From Nitrospinota bacterium (GTDB taxonomy: Bacteria; Nitrospinota_A; JADGAW01), in the NCBI GenBank assembly GCA_015231815.1, contig JADGAW010000005.1:1-29489 (forward strand): 29,489 nucleotides of DNA. Direction: 5' to 3'. Below the pieces are notes generated by a model, which did no database searches, was not told where the DNA came from, and was given only the letters and a program-made list of their open reading frames with translations. Below, in pieces: positions 1 through 7,996 of this stretch. The first letter of the stretch is position 1; every line of letters begins with the position of its first letter. Both the position numbers and the translations under genes were made by a program.

Positions 1-187
1 ATGCGGTATATATGTTCATATTTGTGAAAGCAAAAAAAAATCTGAATTGAGGTTTTTCCTTTTAACAAAATGACTCTTACTGACAGGAATATTTTGAGTA
101 ACTTTGCTCCTGTACTTATTTATTTAATGGTGAAAAACTATTAAATTTCGATAGAATAAGATAAAAAATTAACGACTATTTTTATTT

Positions 188-1120
188 ATGAAAAAAACTC
201 TCAACCTTATATCAATAGTAATTCCTGTATTTAATAATAAAGATGGTTTAAAGGCTACTCACCATGAGTTAAAAACAGTTCTTGACGCAGAGGACTACAA
301 TTATGAGATTATTTTTGTCGATGACGGAAGTTCTGACGGTAGTTTTGATGAAATTCAAAAACTTTCAGAAGGCAATCCGGAAGTTGTCGGAATAAAATTT
401 GTCAGAAACTTTGGTCAGCATCCTGCCACCCTTGCAGGCATAAAACAGGCAAAAGGCGATATTTTAATAACCATCGATGCTGATCTTCAGAACAGCCCAG
501 AAGATATTCCCCGTTTAGTAAAAAAACTAAAGGAAGGCTATCAGGTTGTAAGTGGTCGCAGGGATTTTGGGTTCATTCCTTTCGTAAAACGACTGAGGTC
601 AAAGATTGTGAGCATGTGCGTGAACTTTATAACAGGAGTTCCTCTTCAAGACAGTACCTCGACCTTTAAGGCATATAGCAGGGAAATTATTCAGGAGGCT
701 TTACATAATGAACATTACATGAAATTTCTCCCCATATATGTTTGTTGGATTGGAAAAAGAATTACCGAAATTGACGTTAAATGTAGGGAAAGAAAGTTTG
801 GTAGGAGTCAATATAAGTTTCTCAAACTCCTTGAGCTTTTTTTTGAGTGGTTTTTACTTTTTTCCTCCGGGATGAAAATGGTAATTCTGATGTTCGGAAT
901 TGGTGGTTTATTTATTCTTTCCAGCCTTCTTTTTCTTTTTACCTCGATTTTCGGAGACGGCAATAGCTTTAGTTTTCTCTACTTTCTCATTACCTTTATT
1001 GGAGGATTAATCTTTATGGTCTTTGGGGTAATGTTTGAAAGGGTAAAACAAGTACATATTTCAATGAGTTCTGAACCAATTTACGTTATTGATACGGTCA
1101 TTTGTAGTGGGAAACAATGA
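188..1120 (+). CDS. Family 2 glycosyltransferase, membrane-anchored (DPM/ArnC/GtrB-like)
   Basis: A 310-residue GT2 enzyme that probably transfers a sugar from a nucleotide donor to a polyprenyl phosphate on the cytoplasmic face of the inner membrane. The GT-A fold opens with SIVIPVFNN (about residues 9-17) and FVDDGSSDGS, followed by the metal-binding DADLQ motif (about 97-101) and a basic RERKFGRSQY stretch typical of polyprenyl-phosphate GT2 enzymes. Two hydrophobic segments near the C-terminus (about 230-285) should form a membrane hairpin, as in GtrB/ArnC/DPM relatives. The ATG has no obvious Shine-Dalgarno sequence. The stop overlaps the next gene's start (ATGA), so the two are translationally coupled. 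The family call is firm; the sugar and acceptor cannot be read from the sequence. Confidence 0.9.
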   Translation: MKKTLNLISIVIPVFNNKDGLKATHHELKTVLDAEDYNYEIIFVDDGSSDGSFDEIQKLSEGNPEVVGIKFVRNFGQHPATLAGIKQAKGDILITIDADLQNSPEDIPRLVKKLKEGYQVVSGRRDFGFIPFVKRLRSKIVSMCVNFITGVPLQDSTSTFKAYSREIIQEALHNEHYMKFLPIYVCWIGKRITEIDVKCRERKFGRSQYKFLKLLELFFEWFLLFSSGMKMVILMFGIGGLFILSSLLFLFTSIFGDGNSFSFLYFLITFIGGLIFMVFGVMFERVKQVHISMSSEPIYVIDTVICSGKQ

Positions 1121-2118
1121 GCTCACCTAAAACAATCCGTGTTGGTATTATTGGGGGAGGAAGATGGGCGCAATATTCTCACCTGCCAGCCTTAATGAAG
1201 CTTGAAAACACGGTTCTTCACTCTTTAGCCAGCAGAAATATAGAAGCAGCAAAGAATGTTGCAGAAAAGTTTGGAATTAAAAATATATGTACCGACTGGT
1301 GGGAGATAGTTAATTCAAAAGACATTGATGCCGTTATTGTACTATCTCCTCCTAAAACTCACTATCCAGTAGTTAAAGCAGCTTTGGAAGAAGGAAAACA
1401 TGTTTTATGTGAAGGTCCCCTTGCAATGAATTCGTCGGATGCTGAGGAAATGCTTCGACTTGCTGAATCTAAAAAACTTGTGCATGGTTACACCCGACCA
1501 AAACTTTACATTGATGGTTGTAAAAAGGTTAAGGAGCTAATCAATGATGGAACTTTAGGAAAAATCAACAGCGCACGCCTTGACTGGAGACCAACTGTCT
1601 GGCTTGATGAGTCAACGCCGCTTTGCTGGAGGCATTTAATTGAAGAATCACCGCCTTTGCTAGCAGTAGTTCCCATAATCATGATGATAGATTTATTTGG
1701 TGAAGTTGAGTCGGTAAAGTCTGAGTCGGCAATATTGGTTAAAGAAAGGTATTGTCCCGTAAATAAAAAAAACACTCAGGTAACAGCTCCCGACTTTTTT
1801 CACGGACTTTTTGGTTTTAAGAGCGGGTTGCGAGTAACGGTTCAAGCTGGGGCAGGAAATAATGCTTTAGATGAAAATGGGCTTTATATTGCGGGAAGCA
1901 ATGCCTCCATTAAGTGGCTTTGGACATTACCCAACAAAATCCTCATCAGTCAAAATGGTTCTCAAGAATCAACGGAAGTTCCCTATGAAGCTCATTTTAA
2001 AGAAGAGTGGGTTTTTGACAAAGATTTTATTGAGGCAATTCAAAACAACACCCTTCCTCAATACAATTTTTCCCAAGCTCTTCTTGAAATGAAGGCAATT
2101 GACAGAATTTCACTCTAA
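1117..2118 (+). CDS. Gfo/Idh/MocA family oxidoreductase with altered EKP motif
   Basis: A 333-residue NAD(P)-dependent sugar dehydrogenase-type protein. The N-terminal Rossmann fold shows VGIIGGGRWAQYSHLPAL (residues 9-26) and the VIVLSPPKTHYPVV segment; the C-terminal half is the usual alpha/beta substrate domain. Family members normally carry E-K-P with a catalytic or cofactor-positioning lysine. Here the codon is GGT, giving E99-G100-P101, so the key lysine is missing. It overlaps the upstream glycosyltransferase gene by 4 nt, which suggests shared work on a nucleotide sugar or glycan. It may have a changed reaction or a non-catalytic role. The stop lies only 16 nt from the stop of the convergent cobA-hemD gene. 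Confidence 0.85.
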   Translation: MSSPKTIRVGIIGGGRWAQYSHLPALMKLENTVLHSLASRNIEAAKNVAEKFGIKNICTDWWEIVNSKDIDAVIVLSPPKTHYPVVKAALEEGKHVLCEGPLAMNSSDAEEMLRLAESKKLVHGYTRPKLYIDGCKKVKELINDGTLGKINSARLDWRPTVWLDESTPLCWRHLIEESPPLLAVVPIIMMIDLFGEVESVKSESAILVKERYCPVNKKNTQVTAPDFFHGLFGFKSGLRVTVQAGAGNNALDENGLYIAGSNASIKWLWTLPNKILISQNGSQESTEVPYEAHFKEEWVFDKDFIEAIQNNTLPQYNFSQALLEMKAIDRISL

Positions 2119-2134
2119 AGAAATCTTTATTCGT

Positions 2135-3652
2135 TTATTTCTTAAAATAGTCGGTAATGGCTTTAGTAAATGCTTCTATCGTATATTCTTCAGGTTGGAT
2201 TGCAACGTTTAAACCAAATCCCTCTGCGGTTTCTGATGTTATTGGACCAATGGAACCAATCGTTACGTTGTTAAGTTTGTTTTTAATATCGTAACCATCA
2301 AACATTTCCATGAAATTCTTTACCGTTGAAGAAGAGGTAAAGGTTACAAGATTGATTTCATCATTATCAAAGGCTTTCTGAACTTCCTCAACTTTTAATT
2401 TTGGCTTAATTGTTTGATAAACATGAACCACGTCAACATTTGCCCCGGCTTTTTTCAACTCTTCTGGAATAATTTCCCGTGCTTCTTTTGCTCGAGCGAG
2501 AAGAAAACTTTTTCCTTCGAGATCTTCTTCTTTTTCTTTGAGGGAACAAATAACATCTTCAGCGACATACTCATTTGGAATTACGTCAATATTTATATAT
2601 GCGTTTTGGAGTTTTTCTGCAGTTTTAGGACCGATTGCAGCAATTCGGGCATTTCCCAGACACCTGATATCTTTTCCCAATTCCTTTAAGCGTTCCAAAA
2701 AGAATTGAACACCGTTGACTGAGGTAAATATCAGCCAATCGTACTTACCAATGTTTTCAATAGCTTCATCAACAGGAGTCCAACTATCAGGGGCAATGGT
2801 TTCAATTGTTGGAAACTGAATGACTTCTGCACCTGCTTCTTCAAGCTTTGTTGCAAAGCCGCTTGCCTGTTTTCGAGAGCGGGTTACAATGGCTTTTTTT
2901 CCAAATAAGGGGCGATTTTCAAACCAGTCCAGTTCTTCTTTGAGAGAAACAACGCCACCAACAATAATTATCGAAGGAGGTTTTGCTCTCTTTTTCTCAG
3001 CTATTTCAACGATAGTGGAAAGTTTTCCGGTAATCGTTTTCTGATTTGGTCTGGTTCCCCATCGAATAATTGCAATATCAGTATCGGGTGATTTTCCTGC
3101 TTTAATTAAGCTTTCAACAATATTAGGAAGGTTTTTAACCCCCATATAAAAAACAACGGTTCCCATTCCTGCAAGGGCGTTCCAGTTGATATTTGATTCA
3201 TTTTTATGCTCCCCTTCGTGTCCGGTGACAAAAGCAACATTTGAGGTAAAGTTCCGGTGGGTAACAGGAATTCCGGCATATCCGGGAACAGCAATTCCAG
3301 CTGTAATTCCTGGAACATATTCATAGTTAACGCCACTTTCGAGAAGTTCTTCTGCTTCCTCACCACCCCGACCAAAAAGAAAGGGGTCGCCTCCCTTTAA
3401 TCGAACAACGATTTTTCCTTCCTTTGATTTTTTTACGATTAATTCGTTAATTTTGTCCTGTGTGAGGGTATGATCCCCTCCTTTTTTTCCAACATAGATT
3501 TCTTCGCATCCATCCTTTGTCCAGGCAAGATATTTTTCGTTGGCAAGGTAATCATATATAAGAATATCTGCTGTTTCGATAAGTTTTTTTGCCTTAACAG
3601 TAATGAGATCTGGATCGCCCGGCCCGGCTCCCACTAGGTAAACTTTATTCAT
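2135..3652 (-). CDS. cobA-hemD: Uroporphyrinogen-III C-methyltransferase / uroporphyrinogen-III synthase fusion
   Basis: A 505-residue bifunctional tetrapyrrole enzyme. Residues 1 to about 240 form the SUMT (CobA) domain: GAGPGDPDLITVKA near the N-terminus, RLKGGDPFLFGRGGEE and FYMGVKNLP are the SAM-binding signatures. It methylates uroporphyrinogen III to precorrin-2 for siroheme and cobalamin. Residues from about 250 to the end form the HemD domain, which cyclises hydroxymethylbilane to uroporphyrinogen III (RSRKQASGFATKLEEAGAEV, and FTSVNGVQFFLERL). The ATG at 3652 lies inside the 3' end of aspS (8-nt overlap), so the gene is probably translated by coupling. The CobA-HemD fusion is common in several bacterial lineages. 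No other haem genes are in the window. Confidence 0.95.
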   Translation of the reverse strand: MNKVYLVGAGPGDPDLITVKAKKLIETADILIYDYLANEKYLAWTKDGCEEIYVGKKGGDHTLTQDKINELIVKKSKEGKIVVRLKGGDPFLFGRGGEEAEELLESGVNYEYVPGITAGIAVPGYAGIPVTHRNFTSNVAFVTGHEGEHKNESNINWNALAGMGTVVFYMGVKNLPNIVESLIKAGKSPDTDIAIIRWGTRPNQKTITGKLSTIVEIAEKKRAKPPSIIIVGGVVSLKEELDWFENRPLFGKKAIVTRSRKQASGFATKLEEAGAEVIQFPTIETIAPDSWTPVDEAIENIGKYDWLIFTSVNGVQFFLERLKELGKDIRCLGNARIAAIGPKTAEKLQNAYINIDVIPNEYVAEDVICSLKEKEEDLEGKSFLLARAKEAREIIPEELKKAGANVDVVHVYQTIKPKLKVEEVQKAFDNDEINLVTFTSSSTVKNFMEMFDGYDIKNKLNNVTIGSIGPITSETAEGFGLNVAIQPEEYTIEAFTKAITDYFKK

Positions 3653-5420
3653 TGTCTAAGTTTGCTAAAGATTTAAGGCTTAGTTCAATAAGCTGTTTTT
3701 TATCAACCCGTGATGGTGCTTCCGACATTAAGCAAGAAGCTTTTTGTGTTTTCGGGAAAGCAATAACGTCCCGGATGGATTCTTTTTTCAAAAGCATCAT
3801 GAGAATTCTATCAAATCCCAAAGCCAAACCTCCGTGGGGAGGAGCCCCAAACCGCAAAGCTTCAAGAAGAAAGCCGAACTTTTCCTGCGCTTCTTCATCT
3901 CCTATTTTCAGAGCTTTAAAAACTTCCTTTTGCATTTCAACATTATGTATTCTGATAGAGCCGCCGCCAATTTCACACCCATTAAGTACGAGGTCGTAGG
4001 CATCAGAAATAACTTCTTCAGGTTTTTCCGTTAAATCTTTGAGGTCTGTACAAAGTGGCTTTGTAAATGGGTGGTGCAACGACTTTAATTTTCCGTTTTC
4101 TTCATCCTTTTCAAACATGGGGAAATCCGTAACCCAAAGGAAATTTAATGCATTTTCATCAATAAGGTTTAATCTTTTCCCTACAGCAAGTCGTAAATAA
4201 GCAAGGGATGCATGAACAATGGAAGGTTTTCCTGCACCGAAAAGAATGTAGTCCCCTGGTTTTGCTTCCATGACCTCCATCATTTGATCTAAGGTTTCCT
4301 GACTGAAAAACTTAATAATTGGCGATTGCAAGCCTTCTTCAGTGACTTTAATCCATGCCATACCTTTTGCACCGTAAACCGCCAGTTCATTGGTGAGGTC
4401 GTCTAAATCTTTTCGTGAAAACTCCGCCTGTTTAGCATTGATTGCTTTAATAATTCCACCACTTTTAGCAATGGAATTAAATATCTTGAAGTCAGAGTTT
4501 CCTGCAATTTCTGTTAAATCCTTAATTTCAAGGTCAAAACGAAGGTCAGGTTTATCACACCCATATTTATTCATTGCTTCATGCCATGAAATTCTTTTAA
4601 AATTACCTTCAATATCTCTCCCGTCAACGGTTTTGACAATGTTTTTCATTAAACCCTCAGTGATTTCCATGACCTCGTTAGCATTGGTAAAGGAAATTTC
4701 AATATCTATTTGGGTAAATTCTGGCTGACGGTCTGCTCGAAGGTCTTCATCACGAAAACATTTAACAATTTGAAAATAACGCTCATAGCCGGAAACCATT
4801 AATAATTGCTTGAAAATTTGTGGTGATTGTGGAAGAGCGTAAAACATCCCTTCATTTACACGGCTGGGAACCAGATAATCCCGTGCACCTTCAGGAGTAC
4901 TTTTGTTTAATATTGGAGTTTCTATTTCAAGAAAACTGTGGGCATCCAAATAATCACGGATAGTTTTTGCTGCTTTATGTCTGAGAATAATTCCTTCCTG
5001 CATTTCTTTTCTTCGTAAATCAAGGTATCGGTGCTTTAACCGGTTGTTTTCTGTAATGTCTGTATCATCAAGTTGAAAAGGAAGGACGTCAGATTTATTA
5101 AGAATTTGCAGAGTATTACAATATACTTCGACTTTTCCTGTAGGAAGTTTTTCGTTTATGGTTTCTTCAGACCTTGCTGTTACTTTACCCTGTGCTGCAA
5201 TTACAAACTCAGATCTAAGGGTATGGGCACGTTCATGAGTCTCTTTGTTAATGTCAGGGTTAAAAACTACCTGAGTAATTCCCCATCTGTCCCGCAGGTC
5301 GATAAAAATTACACCGCCATGGTCTCTTCGACTGTCAACCCAACCCATGACCGTAACTGTTTCGTCTAAATTGGTTTCCCGTAATTCACCGCAATTATGG
5401 GTTCTTCTCAACTGCTCCAT
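3645..5420 (-). CDS. aspS: Aspartyl-tRNA synthetase, likely non-discriminating (Asp/Asn)
   Basis: A full-length bacterial class II synthetase (591 aa). It has an N-terminal OB-fold anticodon-binding domain (about 1-110), motif 2 in FRDEDLRADRQPEFTQID, a GAD insertion domain in the middle, and motif 3 in GLALGFDRILMMLL. The position equivalent to E. coli Leu30, in the RRD-x-G segment, is His34 here (RRDHGG). In known bacterial AspRS enzymes this histidine marks the non-discriminating class that also charges tRNA-Asn, which would require GatCAB; that is inference. The start has AAAGGA about 6 nt upstream. It is the first gene of a two-gene operon with cobA-hemD. Confidence 0.97.
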   Translation of the reverse strand: MEQLRRTHNCGELRETNLDETVTVMGWVDSRRDHGGVIFIDLRDRWGITQVVFNPDINKETHERAHTLRSEFVIAAQGKVTARSEETINEKLPTGKVEVYCNTLQILNKSDVLPFQLDDTDITENNRLKHRYLDLRRKEMQEGIILRHKAAKTIRDYLDAHSFLEIETPILNKSTPEGARDYLVPSRVNEGMFYALPQSPQIFKQLLMVSGYERYFQIVKCFRDEDLRADRQPEFTQIDIEISFTNANEVMEITEGLMKNIVKTVDGRDIEGNFKRISWHEAMNKYGCDKPDLRFDLEIKDLTEIAGNSDFKIFNSIAKSGGIIKAINAKQAEFSRKDLDDLTNELAVYGAKGMAWIKVTEEGLQSPIIKFFSQETLDQMMEVMEAKPGDYILFGAGKPSIVHASLAYLRLAVGKRLNLIDENALNFLWVTDFPMFEKDEENGKLKSLHHPFTKPLCTDLKDLTEKPEEVISDAYDLVLNGCEIGGGSIRIHNVEMQKEVFKALKIGDEEAQEKFGFLLEALRFGAPPHGGLALGFDRILMMLLKKESIRDVIAFPKTQKASCLMSEAPSRVDKKQLIELSLKSLANLDNE

Positions 5421-5505
5421 TCTTATCCTTTCAAAAACGCCCGTTTATAGGGAAAATTCAAACTGTTACCATAAAGGTATATTTCATCTGTGTAAAAAGC
5501 GGTAT

Positions 5506-5511
5506 ATTATA
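5506..5511 (-). promoter_or_regulatory. Possible -10 box for aspS
   Basis: On the minus strand this reads TATAAT, a perfect -10 hexamer, with only a poor -35 match (TTTCCC) 17 nt upstream. Transcription from it would give a leader of about 80 nt before aspS. The assignment rests on the -10 box alone. Confidence 0.3.
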
Positions 5512-5714
5512 GCGTATGAGGGTGTACTGGGAAAGAAGAAGAGAGCTATAGATGAAATGGTTTAATTTTATCTTGGATATTCCAAAAAGTTCTTTGGATT
5601 TTAATAGTGAAAAGCAGCAGTTTTTTCAGAATCAATTAAAATAGTTTCATTATGATTTCCTCATTCTCAATTGTCCTTAACCATTGAAGGTGCGCCGAGC
5701 ATCACGGAAAAATA

Positions 5715-7046
5715 ATGTTAAAAATTGCTTACCATACTGTTGGCTGTCGTTTAAATCAGGTTGAAACCATTGGAACGATTGCTTCATTCCATTCTCTGGA
5801 CATTAAGGAAGTTCCTTTTAATACCATTGCAGATATTTACATCATTAATAGCTGTACCGTTACGGAAAGTAGTCATAATAAATCTTTGAAAGCAGTTAGG
5901 CAAGCAATTACACTCAACCCAAAATCGATAGTTGTAGCTGCTGGTTGTGCTGTTAGCTATAACCCGGAAAGTTTTCTTAACATTCCGGGTATCAGCCTTA
6001 TTGTTGGAGCACAAAATAAAGAGGATATTTTTCAGGAAGTTTTTAAAAGAATTGAACAGGACAAAAAGGGGAAAATAAAAGAAAAACGGGTAACGATTCA
6101 TGAACGAACAACTATTCCCGCATATCCTTTTGTTGAAAAAAAATATCCAAAACGTACCAGAGCGTACCTCAAAATTCAGGATGGCTGTCACCTCTCCTGT
6201 GCTTTTTGTGTTGTGACCGTTGTTAGAGGTAATGCGGTCTCCTATAAAAAGGAGGATATCATTGCCCAAACCCAAAAACTTATTGACCTTAACTATAAAG
6301 AAATTGTTTTGACAGGAGTAAATCTTGGCAGTTTTTCCTTTGACAATAAAATCAAAGCAGTTGCCTTTGACGATGAAAGAAAATCGGAAATCCAAACCTT
6401 ACTTGAAGAACTCCTTAAGCTTGGGGGTGATGTACGGTTTAGGCTCAGCTCTATAAATCCAGAGGACATAAATAAAAAACTCATCGACTTTATGGACACG
6501 GAAAAGCGCATATGCAAGCATCTCCATATTTCCATACAGTCGGGGTCAGATACCATCCTTAGACAGATGAAAAGACCTTATAAAAAGAAAAGAATTATTG
6601 AAATATTCAATCATTTTCAGAAGTCCAGAAATTCTTTTGGTATTGGAAGTGATATCCTTCTCGGTTTCCCCGGAGAAACTGAGGAAGATTTTCGGGAAAC
6701 ATATAGGTTTATTGAAGAAAATCCTTTTACCTACCTTCATGTTTTTCCCTTTTCAGCAAGAAAAAAAACAAAGGCAGATAGCATGGAGGGAAAGGTGAAG
6801 GAGTCGGTTATTCAAAAACGAGTCAAAGAGCTCAAAAAACTTGCAGAGAAAAAAAAAGAAAATTACCTGAAAAGTTTTATTGGAAAAAAGCTGGAGGTTA
6901 TTTTTGAAACAAAAAAAGAAGGGAAACTGACAGGAACCTCATCAAATTACTTAAAGGTAAAAAGCAGTTCTAAGGATGTTCAGGTCAATAGCCTTGCCAC
7001 CGTCCATATAAACGCTCTTGAAAAAGGGTGTTTAATTGCTCACTAA
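5715..7046 (+). CDS. mtaB: tRNA (t6A37) C2-methylthiotransferase MtaB
   Basis: A 443-residue radical-SAM methylthiotransferase that converts t6A to ms2t6A at position 37 of ANN-decoding tRNAs. The N-terminal UPF0004 domain carries the three auxiliary-cluster cysteines C11 (TVGCRLNQVE), C47 (INSCTVT) and C78 (AAGCAV). The radical-SAM motif CxxxCxxC is C158-HLS-C162-AF-C165. The C-terminal region (about 375-440) fits a TRAM domain. The GCRLNQ form and overall length favour MtaB over MiaB or RimO. It is separated from aspS by about 290 nt of divergent upstream DNA, in which I see only a weak 30-residue ORF. Its stop lies 6 nt from the stop of the convergent SUMF1 gene. Confidence 0.93.
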   Translation: MLKIAYHTVGCRLNQVETIGTIASFHSLDIKEVPFNTIADIYIINSCTVTESSHNKSLKAVRQAITLNPKSIVVAAGCAVSYNPESFLNIPGISLIVGAQNKEDIFQEVFKRIEQDKKGKIKEKRVTIHERTTIPAYPFVEKKYPKRTRAYLKIQDGCHLSCAFCVVTVVRGNAVSYKKEDIIAQTQKLIDLNYKEIVLTGVNLGSFSFDNKIKAVAFDDERKSEIQTLLEELLKLGGDVRFRLSSINPEDINKKLIDFMDTEKRICKHLHISIQSGSDTILRQMKRPYKKKRIIEIFNHFQKSRNSFGIGSDILLGFPGETEEDFRETYRFIEENPFTYLHVFPFSARKKTKADSMEGKVKESVIQKRVKELKKLAEKKKENYLKSFIGKKLEVIFETKKEGKLTGTSSNYLKVKSSSKDVQVNSLATVHINALEKGCLIAH

Positions 7047-7052
7047 CCCGGA

Positions 7053-7865
7053 TTAATCATGTGCATCCATTGCGCAGCGAAATCCAATATCGCTTCCTTC
7101 TCCATAGCGGGCAATTCTACTGCGATCATAAACAGTAGCCGTTCGACCAATTGAGTCCCAAGAACCACCTCGAATAACCTTATAGCGAGCCTTTTCTGGT
7201 CCTTGAGGATTTTTGTATTCTCCATTGAGATAAGCGAGGTTTTCATGCCAGTCAGAACAATACTCCCAGACATTACCAATCATATCGTACAAACCAAACT
7301 GGTTTGCCGGGTATCGTCCCCCTTTGACAATATGCTCCGGGTAGGTGTTTGCTTTTTCTGAACTCAAGGTATTACCCCAGGGAAACTTTAACCCTGTAGT
7401 TCCTCCCCGAGCTGCTTTTTCCCATTCAGCTTCTGTTGGTAACCTTTTTCCTACAAGTTTGCAGTAAGCAGCTGCATCAAACCAGGTAATCCAGGTTACC
7501 GGCATGTCAAGGTTAATATCTTTTTTTTCGGCAAAGCGATGTTTTCTCCAACTGCTTTTATTCATTATGGGAAGATATTCTCCGTAGGTTGCTTCAAACT
7601 TGTCAATGTAAAAACTGTCGAGAAAAACGTCATGTTCCGGTTGATTGGATAGCTGTCCTTCGTTGGAACCCATCTTAAAAAACCCTTCCTTTATCAAAAC
7701 CATATTTGTTGTGGATACTTTTTCAACCAAAGGTTTTAATGCGTTCAGTTTTTTATCAAATTTAGAAGCGGAAAATATATCTACTTCGTTCTCGTTAGTA
7801 TTTTCACACCCTGACAAAACGAGTGAAAAGATTAAAGCGAAAAGGTAAACCACAGTTTTTTGCAT
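7053..7865 (-). CDS. SUMF1/FGE-like domain lipoprotein lacking FGE catalytic cysteines
   Basis: A secreted lipoprotein of 270 residues when started at the ATG at 7865. This start gives a clean signal peptide (MQKTVVYLFALIFSLVLSGC) with a lipobox; an in-frame TTG at 7916 would add 17 residues. The mature part is a formylglycine-generating-enzyme (SUMF1) fold: MVLIKEGFFKMGSNEG, RLPTEAEWEKAARGG, GLYDMIGNVWEY, VIRGGSWDS and DIGFRCAMD are all hallmark blocks. The two copper-binding catalytic cysteines of true FGE, 3 and 8 residues after the GGS, are Ser and Ala here. It is therefore unlikely to make formylglycine, and relatives of this fold have many other roles. No sulfatase gene is nearby. Confidence 0.85.
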   Translation of the reverse strand: MQKTVVYLFALIFSLVLSGCENTNENEVDIFSASKFDKKLNALKPLVEKVSTTNMVLIKEGFFKMGSNEGQLSNQPEHDVFLDSFYIDKFEATYGEYLPIMNKSSWRKHRFAEKKDINLDMPVTWITWFDAAAYCKLVGKRLPTEAEWEKAARGGTTGLKFPWGNTLSSEKANTYPEHIVKGGRYPANQFGLYDMIGNVWEYCSDWHENLAYLNGEYKNPQGPEKARYKVIRGGSWDSIGRTATVYDRSRIARYGEGSDIGFRCAMDAHD

Positions 7866-7996
7866 AAAGGAAAAATGTTTAAGGACAAGCTGAAAAAAGG
7901 TGAGAAGTGCTAACAAAAAGAAAGAATTATATAATAAATTCTCATGTTAAAATGTCCGAGTATTTTACATTAACTTTCAAACCTTTGGTTATATAG

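Noticed and set aside
2118..2143. AAGAAAT/ATTTCTT hairpin at the convergent oxidoreductase/cobA-hemD junction
   Set aside because: The stem is AT-only with a 12-nt loop and overlaps the cobA-hemD stop codon; too weak to call a terminator.
5552..5644. 30-codon plus-strand ORF between aspS and mtaB
   Set aside because: It lacks a convincing ribosome-binding site and any family resemblance; kept only as a weak possibility.
5784..6395. 203-codon minus-strand frame
   Set aside because: It lies wholly inside mtaB on the opposite strand; the phenylalanine/asparagine-rich product has no family features.
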